Shown: positions 46,705 to 58,356, counted from the stretch's first letter. The stretch is 64,000 nt of DNA from Streptomyces sp. TRM70350 (GCF_019219825.1 NZ_JAHUXH010000008.1:1-64000), one strand, 5' to 3'. Notes: a model not told the origin generated them from the sequence alone. Numbers and translations are program-made.

Positions 46705-48077
46705 GCCCGTACCTCGCCGCTGAAGACCTCTCCATGTTCGGCCGCGACCCGTGGTGGCTGATCGCCGTCAAGGCGGTCTTCTGCTTCGCCTTCCTGATGG
46801 TGACCGTGCTGTTCTCCATCGTCTGGGAGCGCAAGGTCGTCGCCTGGATGCAGCTGCGCATCGGCCCCAACCGGCACGGCCCCTGGGGCATGCTCCAGTC
46901 GCTCGCCGACGGTGTGAAGCTGATGCTCAAGGAGGACCTTGTCGTCAAGCGCGCGGACAAGGTGGTCTACGTCCTCGCGCCGATCGTCGCGGCCATCCCG
47001 GCCTTCATGGCGGTCGCGGTGATCCCGTTCGGGCCCCCCGGCAACGAGATCTCGATCTTCGGCCAGCGCACCACGATGCAGCTGACCGACCTGCCGATCG
47101 CGATGCTGTACATCCTCGCGGTCGCCTCGGTCGGCATCTACGGCATCGTGCTGGCGGGTTGGAGTTCTGGATCCACCTATCCGCTGCTCGGCGGTCTGCG
47201 GTCCTGCGCGCAGATGATCTCCTACGAGATCGCCATGGGCGCCGCCTTCGCGTCGGTGTTCCTCTACTCGGGCTCGATGTCGACGTCGGCGATCGTCGAC
47301 GCGCAGGCGGACCGCTGGTTCGTGATCCTGCTGCCGGTCTCGTTCCTGGTCTACGTCGTGACGATGGTCGGTGAGACCAACCGCGCCCCGTTCGACATGC
47401 CGGAGTCCGAGGGTGACCTGGTCGGCGGGTTCAACACCGAGTACTCGTCGATCAAGTTCGCGATGTTCATGCTCGCCGAGTACGTCAACATGGTCACCGT
47501 CGCGGCCGTGTCCGTGACGCTCTTCCTGGGCGGCTGGCGGGCGCCCTGGCCGATCAGCACCTTCTGGGAGGGCGCGAACCACGGCTGGTGGCCGATGCTC
47601 TGGTTCGTCGTCAAGGTGCAGCTGCTGCTGTTCTTCTTCATCTGGCTGCGTGGCACGCTCCCGCGGGTCCGCTACGACCAGCTGATGAAGCTCGGCTGGA
47701 AGGTCCTCATCCCGGTCTCGCTCGTGTGGCTGATGCTCGTCGCCGGCGTGCGGGTCCTGCGGAACGAGGGCTACGCCTTCGCCGACATCGCCTTCTACGT
47801 CGGTGGCGGCGTCCTCACCCTGCTGCTGCTCTCCTTCGTCGTGGACTTCTTCCGCGAGCGTGCCAAGACCGCGCCCGAACCGGCCGTCCAGCAGCCCGCC
47901 TTCGACCCGATGGCCGGTGGGTTCCCCGTGCCGCCGCTGCCCGGGCAGCAGCTGCCACCGGTGCCGAGGCGCCGCTCGCGCCGGGAGCGGGAGCTGATTG
48001 TCAGTGGTGGGCCCGATACTCAGAGTGATGGATCTCTGGGGGGATCTACGGATGGAAAGGAGGCGTCCGATGGCTGA
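46701..48077 (+). CDS. nuoH: NADH-quinone oxidoreductase subunit H
   Basis: 458 residues, eight membrane helices. Family motifs are [19 protein letters not shown] and [20 protein letters not shown]. The core ends near 385. The final 70 residues ([20 protein letters not shown] onward) are a polar, disordered extension. The end overlaps the nuoI start by 8 bp. Confidence 0.97.
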   Translation: MSPYLAAEDLSMFGRDPWWLIAVKAVFCFAFLMVTVLFSIVWERKVVAWMQLRIGPNRHGPWGMLQSLADGVKLMLKEDLVVKRADKVVYVLAPIVAAIPAFMAVAVIPFGPPGNEISIFGQRTTMQLTDLPIAMLYILAVASVGIYGIVLAGWSSGSTYPLLGGLRSCAQMISYEIAMGAAFASVFLYSGSMSTSAIVDAQADRWFVILLPVSFLVYVVTMVGETNRAPFDMPESEGDLVGGFNTEYSSIKFAMFMLAEYVNMVTVAAVSVTLFLGGWRAPWPISTFWEGANHGWWPMLWFVVKVQLLLFFFIWLRGTLPRVRYDQLMKLGWKVLIPVSLVWLMLVAGVRVLRNEGYAFADIAFYVGGGVLTLLLLSFVVDFFRERAKTAPEPAVQQPAFDPMAGGFPVPPLPGQQLPPVPRRRSRRERELIVSGGPDTQSDGSLGGSTDGKEASDG

Positions 48078-48711
48078 GGAGCCCAAGGAGACCAAGCCCG
48101 GTTTCCAGAACCCAGTGGCCGGCTTCGGCGTGACCTTCAAGGCCATGTTCAAGAAGCGGCTGACCGAGCAGTACCCGGAGCAGCAGAAGACCACGGCACC
48201 CCGGTTCCACGGACGGCACCAGCTCAACCGCCATCCGGACGGCCTGGAGAAGTGCATCGGCTGCGAGCTGTGCGCCTGGGCCTGCCCCGCCGACGCCATC
48301 TATGTGGAGGGCGCGGACAACACCGACGAGGAGCGCTACTCGCCGGGCGAGCGGTACGGGCGCGTGTACCAGATCAACTACGCCCGCTGCATCCTGTGCG
48401 GCCTGTGCATCGAGGCGTGCCCCACGCGCGCGTTGACCATGACGAACGACTTCGAGCTCGCCGACTCCAGCCGCGCCAACCTCATCTACACCAAGGAGCA
48501 GCTGCTGGCCGGCCTCGAAGAGGGCATGGTCGACACGCCGCACGCCATCTACCCGGGGATGGACGAACAGGACTACTACCGGGGCCTGGTGACGGAGGCC
48601 GCGCCCGGCACGGTGCGTCAGGTCGCCGTCTCCAACGGCGAGACGCCCCAGGAGGCGGCCTCGACCTTCGGTGAGGACGAGCCCGCCTCGGAGAAGGTGA
48701 TCGGCCGATGA
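48070..48711 (+). CDS. nuoI: NADH-quinone oxidoreductase subunit I
   Basis: 213 residues. Two 4Fe-4S motifs: [15 protein letters not shown] and [15 protein letters not shown] (clusters N6a and N6b). ATG 48070 is chosen since it follows a near-perfect AAGGAGGC and gives the standard start [15 protein letters not shown]. The longer frame from 47998 lies inside nuoH. Confidence 0.97.
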   Translation: MAEEPKETKPGFQNPVAGFGVTFKAMFKKRLTEQYPEQQKTTAPRFHGRHQLNRHPDGLEKCIGCELCAWACPADAIYVEGADNTDEERYSPGERYGRVYQINYARCILCGLCIEACPTRALTMTNDFELADSSRANLIYTKEQLLAGLEEGMVDTPHAIYPGMDEQDYYRGLVTEAAPGTVRQVAVSNGETPQEAASTFGEDEPASEKVIGR

Positions 48712-49550
48712 CCACCCAGCTCGCCGCCTACACCACCTCGACCGGAGAGGCCGTCCAGTTCTGGATCCTCGGCACGGTCGCGGTGATCGGCGCCCTGTGC
48801 ACCGTCTTCATGAAGAGGGCCGTGCACAGCGCGCTCTGCCTGGCCGCCACCATGATCATTCTGGCGGTGTTCTACCTCGCGAACGGCGCCTACTTCCTGG
48901 GCGTGGTGCAGATCATCGTCTACACCGGCGCGATCATGATGCTGTTCCTGTTCGTGGTGATGCTGGTCGGTGTCACCGCGGCGGACTCCCTGAAGGAGAC
49001 CATCAAGGGCCAGCGCTGGCTGGCCCTGCTCTGTGGCCTCGGCTTCGGCCTCCTGCTCGTCGGGGGCATCGGCAACGCGTCGCTGACGGAGTTCAACGGC
49101 ATCGGCCAGGCCAACGCGAGCGGCAATGTGGAGGGCCTCGCCGCCCTCATCTTCACCAGGTACGTCTTCGCCTTCGAACTCACCGGCGTGCTGCTGATCA
49201 CGGCCGCCGTCGGCGCCATGGTGCTCACCCACCGGGAGCGCACCGAGCGCGCCAGGACCCAGCGCGAGCTGTCCGAGCAGCGCGTGCGTGAGGGGACGTA
49301 CGTACCGCCGCTGCCGGCGCCCGGTGTGTATGCGCGGCACAACGCCGTGGACATCGCGGGCCTGCTGCCCGACGGCACCCCGTCCGACCTGACGGTCAGC
49401 AAGACGCTGCGCGAGCGTGGCCAGATCCGGGACGTGTCCACCGAGGCGCTCAACGACCTGCGGGCCCTCGAACAGCGGGCGGAGGACCGGCTGGAGCGGA
49501 AAGCGATCGAGCCGCCGACGTTCAAGCGGGCCGAGGAGGCGTCGAAGTGA
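48708..49550 (+). CDS. nuoJ: NADH-quinone oxidoreductase subunit J
   Basis: 280 residues, five membrane helices in the first 180 residues. The remainder is a cytoplasmic tail of about 100 residues ([20 protein letters not shown]; then a helical [12 protein letters not shown]), absent from the E. coli protein. ATGA overlap with nuoI. Confidence 0.96.
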   Translation: MTTQLAAYTTSTGEAVQFWILGTVAVIGALCTVFMKRAVHSALCLAATMIILAVFYLANGAYFLGVVQIIVYTGAIMMLFLFVVMLVGVTAADSLKETIKGQRWLALLCGLGFGLLLVGGIGNASLTEFNGIGQANASGNVEGLAALIFTRYVFAFELTGVLLITAAVGAMVLTHRERTERARTQRELSEQRVREGTYVPPLPAPGVYARHNAVDIAGLLPDGTPSDLTVSKTLRERGQIRDVSTEALNDLRALEQRAEDRLERKAIEPPTFKRAEEASK

Positions 49551-49846
49551 ACCCCGTCAACTACCTCTATCTCGCCGCCCTGCTGTTCACGATCGGCGCG
49601 ACCGGCGTGCTGATCCGGCGGAACGCGATCGTGCTGTTCATGTGCATCGAGCTGATGCTCAACGCCTGCAACCTCGCGTTCGTCGCCTTCGCCCGGATGC
49701 ACGGCAACCTCGACGGCCAGATCATCGCGTTCTTCACGATGGTCGTCGCCGCGGCGGAGGTCGTGGTCGGGCTCGCGATCATCGTCTCGCTGTTCCGTTC
49801 CCGCCACTCGGCCTCGGTCGACGACGCCAGTCTGATGAAGCTCTAA
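49547..49846 (+). CDS. nuoK: NADH-quinone oxidoreductase subunit K
   Basis: 99 residues, three membrane helices, with the conserved glutamates in [11 protein letters not shown] and [13 protein letters not shown] that take part in proton translocation. GTGA overlap with nuoJ. Confidence 0.97.
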   Translation: MNPVNYLYLAALLFTIGATGVLIRRNAIVLFMCIELMLNACNLAFVAFARMHGNLDGQIIAFFTMVVAAAEVVVGLAIIVSLFRSRHSASVDDASLMKL

Positions 49847-49858
49847 GGGGTCGCTGAA

Positions 49859-51823
49859 GTGGAGAACCTGATTGCGCTGCTGATCGCGGCGCCCCTGCTC
49901 GGAGCGGCCGTCCTGCTGTGCGGCGGCCGGCGGCTCGACGCCGTCGGCCACTGGATCGGCACGGTCCTCGCGTTCGCCTCCTTCGCCCTCGGCGCGGTCC
50001 TCTTCGCCGACCTGCTGGGCAAGGACGCGGAACACCGGACGCTGACCCAGCACCTGTTCAGCTGGATCCCCGTCGAGGGCTTCCAGGCCGACGTCGCCTT
50101 CCGGCTGGACCAGCTGTCGATGACGTTCGTGCTGCTGATCACCGGCGTCGGCTCGCTGATCCACCTCTACTCGGTCGGGTACATGGAGCACGACGAGCGG
50201 CGCCGCCGCTTCTTCGGCTACCTGAACCTGTTCCTCGCGGCGATGCTGCTGCTCGTCCTCGCCGACAACTACCTGCTGCTGTACGTCGGCTGGGAGGGCG
50301 TCGGTCTCGCCTCCTACCTGCTGATCGGCTTCTGGCAGCACAAGCCCAGCGCCGCCACCGCCGCGAAGAAGGCCTTCCTGGTCAACCGCGTCGGCGACAT
50401 GGGCCTGTCGATCGCGATCATGCTGATGTTCACGACGTTCGGCACCTTCGCCTTCGGGCCGGTGCTCGGCAGCCACGAAGAGCCGGGCCTCGTGGGCGAC
50501 ACCTCCGAGGGCATGCTCACCGCGATCGGCCTGATGCTGCTGCTCGCCGCCTGCGGCAAGTCCGCCCAGGTGCCGCTGCAGTCCTGGCTCGGGGACGCGA
50601 TGGAGGGCCCGACCCCGGTCTCGGCCCTGATCCACGCCGCGACGATGGTGACGGCGGGCGTGTACCTGATCGTCCGCTCCGGCGCCCTCTTCAACGCCGC
50701 GCCCGACGCGCAACTCGTCGTCACGATCGTCGGTGCCGTCACGCTCCTGTTCGGTGCCATCGTCGGTTGCGCCAAGGACGACATCAAGAAGGCGCTGGCC
50801 GGCTCGACCATGTCGCAGATCGGCTACATGACCCTTGCCGCCGGCCTCGGCCCCATCGGCTACGTCTTCGCGATCATGCACCTGGTGACACACGGCTTCT
50901 TCAAGGCCGGGCTGTTCCTCGGCGCGGGGTCCGTGATGCACGGCATGAACGACGAGGTCGACATGCGCCGCTACGGCGGCCTGCGCAAGTACATGCCGAT
51001 CACCTTCGTCACCTTCGGCCTCGGGTACCTCGCGATCATCGGCTTCCCGGGCCTGTCCGGCTTCTTCTCCAAGGACAAGATCATCGAGGCGGCGTTCGCC
51101 AAGGGCGGCACCGAAGGCTGGATCCTCGGCGGCTGTGCCCTGCTGGGCGCGGCCATCACGGCGTACTACATGACGCGCGTGATGCTGCTGACGTTCTTCG
51201 GAGAAGAACGCTGGCGGCACGCCCCGACCCCGTCCCCGGCCGAGCCCAGCGTGGAGCCCGCCGCCGAGACGCGGGGCGAGCACGCCGAGCCGCACCCGCA
51301 CGAGTCGCCCAAGATCATGACGATCCCGATGATCCTGCTGGCCGTCGGCTCGGTCTTCGGCGGCGCGTTCTTCAGCATCGGCGACCGGTTCGTGCACTGG
51401 CTGGAGCCGGTCACCGGCCATGACCACGGGAGTCCGCCGGTCAGCGCGCTGACGGTGACGCTGTCCACGGTGGCCGTGATGGTGATCGGCGTGGCGATCG
51501 CGTACGCGCAGTACGGCCGCCGCCCGGTCCCGGTCGTCGCCCCGCGCGGATCGCTGCTCACCCGGGCCGCCCGCCGCGACCTGCTCCAGGACGACTTCAA
51601 CCATGTCGTCCTGGTCCGCGGCGGCGAGCACCTCACGCGGTCCCTGGTGTACGTCGACCACACCCTGGTCGACGGAGTCGTCAACGGCACGGCGGCCTCG
51701 GTCGGCGGCCTGTCCGGACGGATGCGCAAGCTGCAGAGCGGCTTCGCGCGGTCGTACGCGGTCTCGATGTTCGGCGGCGCGGCGGTCCTCGTCGCCGCGA
51801 CCCTGCTGATGAGGGCGGTCTGA
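49859..51823 (+). CDS. nuoL: NADH-quinone oxidoreductase subunit L
   Basis: 654 residues, antiporter-like with the long lateral C-terminal helix. [38 protein letters not shown] and the channel lysines are present. The C-terminal loop ([20 protein letters not shown]) is Pro/Glu-rich. GTG start 12 bp after nuoK. Confidence 0.97.
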   Translation: MENLIALLIAAPLLGAAVLLCGGRRLDAVGHWIGTVLAFASFALGAVLFADLLGKDAEHRTLTQHLFSWIPVEGFQADVAFRLDQLSMTFVLLITGVGSLIHLYSVGYMEHDERRRRFFGYLNLFLAAMLLLVLADNYLLLYVGWEGVGLASYLLIGFWQHKPSAATAAKKAFLVNRVGDMGLSIAIMLMFTTFGTFAFGPVLGSHEEPGLVGDTSEGMLTAIGLMLLLAACGKSAQVPLQSWLGDAMEGPTPVSALIHAATMVTAGVYLIVRSGALFNAAPDAQLVVTIVGAVTLLFGAIVGCAKDDIKKALAGSTMSQIGYMTLAAGLGPIGYVFAIMHLVTHGFFKAGLFLGAGSVMHGMNDEVDMRRYGGLRKYMPITFVTFGLGYLAIIGFPGLSGFFSKDKIIEAAFAKGGTEGWILGGCALLGAAITAYYMTRVMLLTFFGEERWRHAPTPSPAEPSVEPAAETRGEHAEPHPHESPKIMTIPMILLAVGSVFGGAFFSIGDRFVHWLEPVTGHDHGSPPVSALTVTLSTVAVMVIGVAIAYAQYGRRPVPVVAPRGSLLTRAARRDLLQDDFNHVVLVRGGEHLTRSLVYVDHTLVDGVVNGTAASVGGLSGRMRKLQSGFARSYAVSMFGGAAVLVAATLLMRAV

Positions 51824-51828
51824 TACCG

Positions 51829-53400
51829 ATGTCCTTTCCTCTGCTGACAGCGACGGCGGTGCTCCCGGCGCTCGGTGCGATCGCCACGGCCGCCGTCCCG
51901 GCCGCGCGGCGCACCGCCGCCAAGTGGCTGGCGCTGCTCGTCTCGCTCGCCACGCTCGCCCTCGCCATCACGATCCTGATCCGCTTCGACCCGGACGGCG
52001 CGCGTTACCAGCTCACCGAATCGCACCCCTGGATCGCCGACTTCGGCGTCCGGTACGAGCTGGGCGTGGACGGCATCGCGGTGGCGCTCATCGCGCTCAC
52101 GGCGCTGCTGATCCCGTTCATCATCCTCGCGGGCTGGCACGACGCCGACCCGCTGGAGACCGGCAGCAAGCGGTGGCGGCCCACACAGGGCTTCTTCGCC
52201 CTGATCCTGGCCGTCGAGGCGATGGTGATCCTCTCCTTCGAGGCCACCGACGTCTTCCTCTTCTACATCTTCTTCGAGGCCATGCTCATCCCGATGTACT
52301 TCCTCATCGGAGGCTTCGGGGACCGCGCCCACGAGCACGGCGAGCAGGTGGCGTCGACGCAACGGTCGTACGCGGCCGTGAAGTTCCTGCTCTACAACCT
52401 GGTCGGCGGTCTGATCATGCTGGCCGCGGTGATCGGCCTCTATGTGGTCGCCGGGAACTTCTCCCTCACCGAGATCGCCGAGGCCCGGGCCAACGGCTCG
52501 CTGGAGATGGCGACCAGCACCGAACGCTGGCTGTTCCTCGGCTTCTTCTTCGCCTTCGCGGTGAAGGCGCCGCTGTGGCCGCTGCACACCTGGCTGCCCA
52601 ACGCCATGCAGGAGTCCACCGCCCCGGTCGCCGTGCTCATCACGGCGGTCGTGGACAAGGTGGGCACCTTCGCGATGCTCCGCTTCTGCCTCCAGCTGTT
52701 CCCGGAGGCGAGCAAGTGGGCGACGCCGGTGATCCTCGTACTGGCACTCGTCAGCATCGTCTACGGGGCGCTGCTCGCGGTCGGCCAGCGCGACATGAAG
52801 CGCCTGATCGCGTACGCGTCGATCTCGCACTTCGGCTTCATCATCATGGGCATCTTCGCGATGACCAGCCAGGGCCAGTCCGGCGCGACGCTGTACATGG
52901 TCAACCACGGGATCTCGACGGCCGCGCTGATGCTGGTGGCCGGCTTCCTGATCTCGCGGCGCGGCTCGCGGCTCATCGCGGACTACGGCGGTGTCCAGAA
53001 GGTCGCCCCGGTGCTCGCCGGCACCTTCCTGGTCGGCGGCCTGGCGACCCTGTCGCTGCCCGGGCTCGCACCCTTCGTCAGTGAATTCCTGGTCCTGGTC
53101 GGCACGTTCGCGCGCTATCCGGTGATCGGCATCATCGCCACCTTCGGCATCGTGCTCGCCGCGCTCTACACCCTCGTCCTCTACCAGCGGACGATGACGG
53201 GCCCGGTGAAGCCGGAGGTCTCCGCGATGCCCGATCTCCGGGTCCGTGAACTCGTGGTGGTCGCCCCGCTGGTCGCGTTGCTGATCTTCCTGGGCGTCTA
53301 CCCGAAGCCTGTCACGGACATCGTCAACCCGGCGGTGAAGCAGACCATGTCCGACGTTCAGAAGCAGGACCCCCGGCCCGAGGTGGAGGCGGCCAAGTGA
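51829..53400 (+). CDS. nuoM: NADH-quinone oxidoreductase subunit M
   Basis: 523 residues, proton-pumping antiporter-like subunit. FFEAMLIPMYFLIGGFG, KAPLWPLHTWLPNAMQESTA and IAYASISHFGFIIMGIFA are the recognised motifs, with the catalytic Glu and Lys. Starts 5 bp after nuoL. Confidence 0.97.
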   Translation: MSFPLLTATAVLPALGAIATAAVPAARRTAAKWLALLVSLATLALAITILIRFDPDGARYQLTESHPWIADFGVRYELGVDGIAVALIALTALLIPFIILAGWHDADPLETGSKRWRPTQGFFALILAVEAMVILSFEATDVFLFYIFFEAMLIPMYFLIGGFGDRAHEHGEQVASTQRSYAAVKFLLYNLVGGLIMLAAVIGLYVVAGNFSLTEIAEARANGSLEMATSTERWLFLGFFFAFAVKAPLWPLHTWLPNAMQESTAPVAVLITAVVDKVGTFAMLRFCLQLFPEASKWATPVILVLALVSIVYGALLAVGQRDMKRLIAYASISHFGFIIMGIFAMTSQGQSGATLYMVNHGISTAALMLVAGFLISRRGSRLIADYGGVQKVAPVLAGTFLVGGLATLSLPGLAPFVSEFLVLVGTFARYPVIGIIATFGIVLAALYTLVLYQRTMTGPVKPEVSAMPDLRVRELVVVAPLVALLIFLGVYPKPVTDIVNPAVKQTMSDVQKQDPRPEVEAAK

Positions 53401-55046
53401 GCGCAACAGCCGTCCACAGCCTGTGGACAACCGCGGCCGAGCCCATCGGCAACATCGACGCGCCGAAGATCGAATACGCCCAGCTGTCGCCCCTGCTGAT
53501 CGTGATCGGCGCGGCGATCCTCGGGGTGCTGGTCGAGGCGTTCGTACCGCGCAAGTCCCGTTACTACACGCAGATCTTCCTGTCCGCCGTGGGGCTGGCC
53601 GCCGGTTTCGCCGCGGTCGTCGCCCTCGCGGCGAACGGATACGGCACCACGAAGGCACAGATCGCGGCGATGGGCGCGATCGCGGTCGACGGACCGGCGC
53701 TGTTCCTGCAGGGCACGATCCTGCTGGCCGGGCTGGTCGGCCTGTTCACCTTCGCCGAGCGGCGGCTCGACCCGGCCGCGCACGGCAACCGGGTCGACTC
53801 CTTCGCCGCGCAGGCGGCGTCCGTGCCCGGCAGCGACAGCGAGAAGGCCGCGGTCAAGGCCGGTTTCACCACCACCGAGGTCTTCCCGCTGCTGCTCTTC
53901 GCGGTCTCCGGCATGCTGCTCTTCCCCGCGGCCAACGACCTGCTGACGCTGTTCGTGGCCCTGGAGGTCTTCTCGCTGCCGCTGTACCTGATGTGCGCGC
54001 TGGCCCGCCGCAAGCGGCTGATGTCGCAGGAGGCCGCGGTCAAGTACTTCCTGCTCGGCGCGTTCGCCTCGGCGTTCACGCTGTTCGGGATCGCACTGCT
54101 GTACGGTTACTCCGGCTCGATGGCGTACGGCACGATCGCGCAGGTCGTCGACGGCACCATCACCGACATCACCCCGGCCCTGGCGAACACCATGGGCAAC
54201 GACGTGCTGCTGCTCCTCGGTACCGCGCTGATCGTCATGGGGCTGCTGTTCAAGGTGGGCGCGGTGCCGTTCCACATGTGGACGCCGGACGTGTACCAGG
54301 GCGCGCCGACGCCGGTGACCGGCTTCATGGCGGCGGCGACGAAGGTGGCGGCGTTCGGCGCGCTGCTGCGGATCCTGTACGTCGTGCTGCCCGGCCTGCG
54401 CTGGGATTGGCGGCCGGTGATGTGGGGCGTCGCGATCGTCACCATGCTGGGCGGCGCGATCGTCGCGATCACGCAGACCGACATCAAGCGGCTGCTGGCG
54501 TACTCGTCGATCGCGCACGCCGGATTCATCCTCGCGGGTGTCATCGCGGCGACGCCGGACGGTGTGTCGTCGGTGCTCTTCTACCTGCTGGCGTACTCGT
54601 TCGTGACGATCGGCGCGTTCGCGGTGGTGACGCTGGTGCGGGACGCGGGCGGCGAGGCGACGCACCTGTCGAAGTGGGCCGGGCTGGGGCGCAGGTCGCC
54701 GCTGGTGGCGGCCGTGTTCGCGGTCTTCCTGCTGGCCTTCGCGGGCATTCCGCTGACCTCCGGGTTCGCCGGGAAGTTCGCCGTGTTCAAGGCGGCGGCG
54801 GAGGGTGGCGCGGTCCCGCTGGTGGTGATCGGCGTGATCTCGTCGGCGATCGCCGCGTTCTTCTACATCCGGGTGATCGTGCTGATGTTCTTCAGCGATC
54901 CGAAGCCGGAGGGGCCGACGGTGGCGGTGCCGTCGCCGTTGACGGTGACGGCGATCGGGGTGGGCGTGGCGGTCACGCTGGTGTTGGGTGTGGCGCCGCA
55001 GTACTTCCTGGATCTGGCTGGGAGCGCAGGGGTGTTTGTGCGCTGA
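53397..55046 (+). CDS. nuoN: NADH-quinone oxidoreductase subunit N
   Basis: 549 residues, the third antiporter-like subunit. VALEVFSLPLYLMCALARRK, KVGAVPFHMWTPDVYQGAPT and LAYSSIAHAGFILAGVIA are present. GTGA overlap with nuoM. Last gene of the operon, followed 24 bp later by a strong terminator. A TGTGGACAA pair near its start (53415-53426) is coding. Confidence 0.97.
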   Translation: MSATAVHSLWTTAAEPIGNIDAPKIEYAQLSPLLIVIGAAILGVLVEAFVPRKSRYYTQIFLSAVGLAAGFAAVVALAANGYGTTKAQIAAMGAIAVDGPALFLQGTILLAGLVGLFTFAERRLDPAAHGNRVDSFAAQAASVPGSDSEKAAVKAGFTTTEVFPLLLFAVSGMLLFPAANDLLTLFVALEVFSLPLYLMCALARRKRLMSQEAAVKYFLLGAFASAFTLFGIALLYGYSGSMAYGTIAQVVDGTITDITPALANTMGNDVLLLLGTALIVMGLLFKVGAVPFHMWTPDVYQGAPTPVTGFMAAATKVAAFGALLRILYVVLPGLRWDWRPVMWGVAIVTMLGGAIVAITQTDIKRLLAYSSIAHAGFILAGVIAATPDGVSSVLFYLLAYSFVTIGAFAVVTLVRDAGGEATHLSKWAGLGRRSPLVAAVFAVFLLAFAGIPLTSGFAGKFAVFKAAAEGGAVPLVVIGVISSAIAAFFYIRVIVLMFFSDPKPEGPTVAVPSPLTVTAIGVGVAVTLVLGVAPQYFLDLAGSAGVFVR

Positions 55047-55070
55047 CGATCCCGGCGCCTGGTGTCCTTG

Positions 55071-55101
55071 GCGGCCCTCCCCGATTGTCGGGGAGGGCCG
55101 C
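55071..55101 (+). terminator. strong terminator hairpin of the nuo operon
   Basis: GCGGCCCTCCCCGA and TCGGGGAGGGCCGC form a perfect 14-bp stem with a TTG loop. Confidence 0.9.
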
Positions 55102-55247
55102 TCTGTCGCCTGTGCCGACCGTTGCGGTCGTACGTGTGATCGGTTGCGGAGGGGAGCCGGGGAAAGCCTGTGGATAAGTCCGAGGGTGTCAGTGCGGGCG
55201 CCTATCGTGGACGCAGTGGTCGAGATACGACGTACGGGGGCACGGCG

Positions 55248-57227
55248 ATGGGTGGGACAGGCGGGGTAGGCGGCATGACGGCGGTAGCCGAGAGTGAGGC
55301 GTTGGCTGCGCTCCACAAGGTGTTCGGGTACGAGGCCTTTCGTGGGGAGCAGGAAGCGGTCATCGAGCATGTGGTGGCCGGTGGCGACGCCGTCGTCCTC
55401 ATGCCGACCGGCGGCGGCAAGTCGCTCTGCTATCAGATTCCGGCCCTGGTCAGACCGGGGACGGGCATCGTCGTCTCGCCGCTCATCGCGTTGATGCAGG
55501 ACCAGGTGGACGCGCTGCGGGCGCTGGGTGTGCGGGCCGGGTTCATCAACTCCACGCAGGACTTCGACGAGCGGCGGGTGATGGAGGCCGAGTTTCTCGC
55601 CGGTGAGCTGGACCTGCTGTATCTGGCACCGGAGCGGCTGCGGCTGGACGCCACGCTGGATCTGCTGTCGCGCGGGAAGATCTCCGTCTTCGCGATCGAC
55701 GAGGCGCACTGTGTGTCCCAGTGGGGGCATGACTTCCGCCCCGACTATCTGACGCTGTCGCTGCTCGGTGAGCGCTGGCCCGACGTGCCGCGGATCGCGC
55801 TCACGGCGACGGCCACGCGGGCCACGCACCAGGAGATCACCCAGCGGCTGAACATGCCGACGGCCCGGCACTTCGTGGCGAGCTTCGACCGGCCCAACAT
55901 CCAGTACCGGATCGTGCCGAAGGCCGACCCCAAGAAGCAGCTGCTCAGCTTTCTGCGCGAGGAGCACGCGGGTGACGCGGGGATCGTGTACTGCCTGTCG
56001 CGCAAGTCGGTGGAGTCGACGGCCGAGTTCCTGACCCGGAACGGGATCGAGGCGGTGCCGTACCACGCGGGCCTGGACGCGGGGACGCGCGCGGCGCACC
56101 AGTCCCGGTTCCTGCGGGAGGACGGGCTGGTCGTCGTGGCGACCATCGCCTTCGGGATGGGCATCGACAAGCCGGACGTGCGGTTCGTCGCCCACCTGGA
56201 TCTGCCGAAGTCGGTGGAGGGGTACTACCAGGAGACCGGCCGTGCCGGGCGGGACGGGCTGCCGTCCACGGCCTGGATGGCGTACGGCCTCAACGACGTC
56301 ATACAGCAGCGCAAGCTGATCCAGTCCGGCGAGGGCGACGAGGCGTTCCGGCGGCGGGCCGCCGCGCACCTCGACGCCATGCTGGCGCTGTGCGAGACCG
56401 CCCAGTGCCGCCGGGGTCAGCTGCTCGCCTACTTCGGCCAGGACCCGGATCCGGCCGGATGCGGCAACTGCGACACCTGTCTCACGCCGCCCGAGACCTG
56501 GGACGGCACCATCGCGGCGCAGAAGGTGCTGTCGACAGTCGTGCGGTTGCAGCGGGAGCGGGGGCAGAAGTTCGGCGCGGTGCAGATCGTCGACATTCTG
56601 CTGGGCAAGCGCACCGGCAAGGTGATCCAGTTCGATCACGACCAGCTGTCCGTGTTCGGCATCGGTCAGGAGCTAGCCGAGGGCGAATGGCGGGGCGTCA
56701 TCCGGCAGTTGCTGGCGCAGGGACTGCTCGCGGTCGAGGGGGAGTACGGGACGCTCGTGCTGACCGAGGCCAGCGGTGCGGTGCTGCGGCGGGAGCGGGA
56801 GGTGCCGCTGCGCAAGGAACCGAAGAAGCCGGTGGGCTCGCGGTCGGGCTCGTCCTCCGCCGGCCGAGGTGAGCGCAAACCGAAGGCTGCCGCCGCCGAG
56901 CTGCCCGAGGAGCTGCTGCCCGCCTTCGAGGCGCTGCGCGCCTGGCGCGCCGAGCAGGCCCGCGAGCAGGGCGTCCCGGCCTACGTCATCTTCCATGACG
57001 CCACGCTGCGGGAGATCGCCATGGTGTGGCCGACGTCGGTGGCCCAGCTGGGCGGCATCAGCGGAGTCGGAGAGAAGAAGCGGGCGACGTACGGGGAGGG
57101 CGTGCTGGCGGTGCTGGCCTCCCTGGGCGGACCGCCCGGCTCGGCGACGCCGGCACCCGCTGCGGATCCGGGCGCGGACGACTGGCCCGAGCCGGATGCG
57201 GAGCCGGAGCCGGACGACTGGATATAG
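55248..57227 (+). CDS. recQ: RecQ-family ATP-dependent DNA helicase
   Basis: 659 residues from ATG 55248. ATG 55275 is an alternative with a weaker ribosome site. Motifs: Walker [21 protein letters not shown] box [18 protein letters not shown], motif [15 protein letters not shown], and a zinc-binding RQC module with [12 protein letters not shown] and CGNCDTC. The C-terminal HRDC domain (about residues 555-630, [14 protein letters not shown]) is followed by an acidic Pro/Glu/Asp tail. Unwinds forks and joint molecules in repair. Confidence 0.94.
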   Translation: MGGTGGVGGMTAVAESEALAALHKVFGYEAFRGEQEAVIEHVVAGGDAVVLMPTGGGKSLCYQIPALVRPGTGIVVSPLIALMQDQVDALRALGVRAGFINSTQDFDERRVMEAEFLAGELDLLYLAPERLRLDATLDLLSRGKISVFAIDEAHCVSQWGHDFRPDYLTLSLLGERWPDVPRIALTATATRATHQEITQRLNMPTARHFVASFDRPNIQYRIVPKADPKKQLLSFLREEHAGDAGIVYCLSRKSVESTAEFLTRNGIEAVPYHAGLDAGTRAAHQSRFLREDGLVVVATIAFGMGIDKPDVRFVAHLDLPKSVEGYYQETGRAGRDGLPSTAWMAYGLNDVIQQRKLIQSGEGDEAFRRRAAAHLDAMLALCETAQCRRGQLLAYFGQDPDPAGCGNCDTCLTPPETWDGTIAAQKVLSTVVRLQRERGQKFGAVQIVDILLGKRTGKVIQFDHDQLSVFGIGQELAEGEWRGVIRQLLAQGLLAVEGEYGTLVLTEASGAVLRREREVPLRKEPKKPVGSRSGSSSAGRGERKPKAAAAELPEELLPAFEALRAWRAEQAREQGVPAYVIFHDATLREIAMVWPTSVAQLGGISGVGEKKRATYGEGVLAVLASLGGPPGSATPAPAADPGADDWPEPDAEPEPDDWI

Positions 57228-57374
57228 GCGACGGGTGCGGGAGGCGCGCGGACAGAGGCTGCCCTCCTGGTTCGCAGGGCTCGTCCCACCCGTGTCACAG
57301 GGCGACCGTCCCGCCCGTGTCACGGAGCCCGCGCGGCGTACGCTGCCCGCCGCCGCGCCCGCATCCGCCCGCCG

Positions 57375-58313
57375 CTACGACAGTGCCGTCAGGCCGGGGG
57401 CGAACGTGATCAGCAGGGGGAGCATGGGCACCAGAGCCGCCGCCGTCGTCGTCAAAGCCCGGTGTCTGCGGTGCAGCCGAGCGGGGGGCTCCAGCAGGCG
57501 GTCCACGCGTTCGCCCAGGAGGCGGTGGCTGGAGGCGCAGGAGAGGACGCCCCGGTGCTGGTTGAGTTCGATCAGGGCCAGTGCCGTGGTCAGGTGGCCG
57601 CAGCGGCGGGAGGCCGTGTCGTCGGCGGCGAGTTCGACCAGGCGGTGGGTCTGGTCGCAGAAGTGGGCGAAGAGCGGAACACGCGGGAAGCCGGTGGCCA
57701 GCGCGGTGGACAGGTGCAGCAGCCAGTCGTGGCGGGCGCGGGCGTGGCCGCGTTCGTGGGTGAGGACGGCGTCGAGCTGGTGATCGGTGAGGCGGTGCAG
57801 CGCGCCGGTGGTGACGATCAGCTGGGGCGGGCTGCCCGGCATCCACCAGGCGTCGGGGTACTCGTCCTCCAGGACGAGCAGCGGGCCGCGTGCCGCCCCT
57901 AGGCCGGCGGGCAGGTCGGGGGCGCGTTCGCGTAGGTGGGCGCGGGCCTGGCCACGGCGGCGCCGGGCCTCGAACAGCTCGCGGGCGAGCATCGCGGTGG
58001 TCCAGGCGGCACCGCAGGCCAGCAGCAGGGTGAGCGCCGCGGCCCAGGGCGGCGCGGCGGACAGGTTGTACGCGGCGGTGACGTGGGGCGGTGCGGGGGC
58101 GAAGACCTGGTCGCGCACGGTCTGGAAGACGGCCGCCGTGCCGAGGGTGAGCGCGGCCAGACAGCACAGCAGGACGGTGGCGACCAGGCACTGCCACACC
58201 CACAGCCCGACCACGGGCTCCCGTTCGGGCCACGCCGCCCGGACCAGCGCGCGAGGGACCGGTACGGCGGCCGTCAGGGCGACGGCGCTGAGCAGGAGCA
58301 GGCAGACGGTCAT
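57375..58313 (-). CDS. M56-family (BlaR1/MecR1-like) membrane metallopeptidase
   Basis: 312 residues. Four membrane helices (about 1-18, 37-60, 88-108 and a C-terminal one at 290-307) surround a cytoplasmic zinc-peptidase domain with the HExxH motif in LTHERGHARARHDW and the third ligand region in LVELAADDTASRR. BlaR1-type proteins cleave BlaI-type repressors. No BlaI-like gene and no penicillin-binding sensor domain is present next to it. Thus this is a short M56 protein whose partner must be elsewhere. Confidence 0.9.
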   Translation of the reverse strand: MTVCLLLLSAVALTAAVPVPRALVRAAWPEREPVVGLWVWQCLVATVLLCCLAALTLGTAAVFQTVRDQVFAPAPPHVTAAYNLSAAPPWAAALTLLLACGAAWTTAMLARELFEARRRRGQARAHLRERAPDLPAGLGAARGPLLVLEDEYPDAWWMPGSPPQLIVTTGALHRLTDHQLDAVLTHERGHARARHDWLLHLSTALATGFPRVPLFAHFCDQTHRLVELAADDTASRRCGHLTTALALIELNQHRGVLSCASSHRLLGERVDRLLEPPARLHRRHRALTTTAAALVPMLPLLITFAPGLTALS

Positions 58314-58356
58314 GCCACGGGCTCCGGATCCTGATCGGGAGTGGGCGGCTTCGGGT

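Noticed and set aside
47998..48069. Earlier start for nuoI inside nuoH
   Set aside because: The near-perfect Shine-Dalgarno and the family start both point to the ATG at 48070.
53358..56639. Minus-strand open frame of over 1000 codons across nuoN and recQ
   Set aside because: Composition is His/Arg/Gly/Pro-rich without domains and it lies opposite well-supported genes. Long antisense frames are expected at this GC content.
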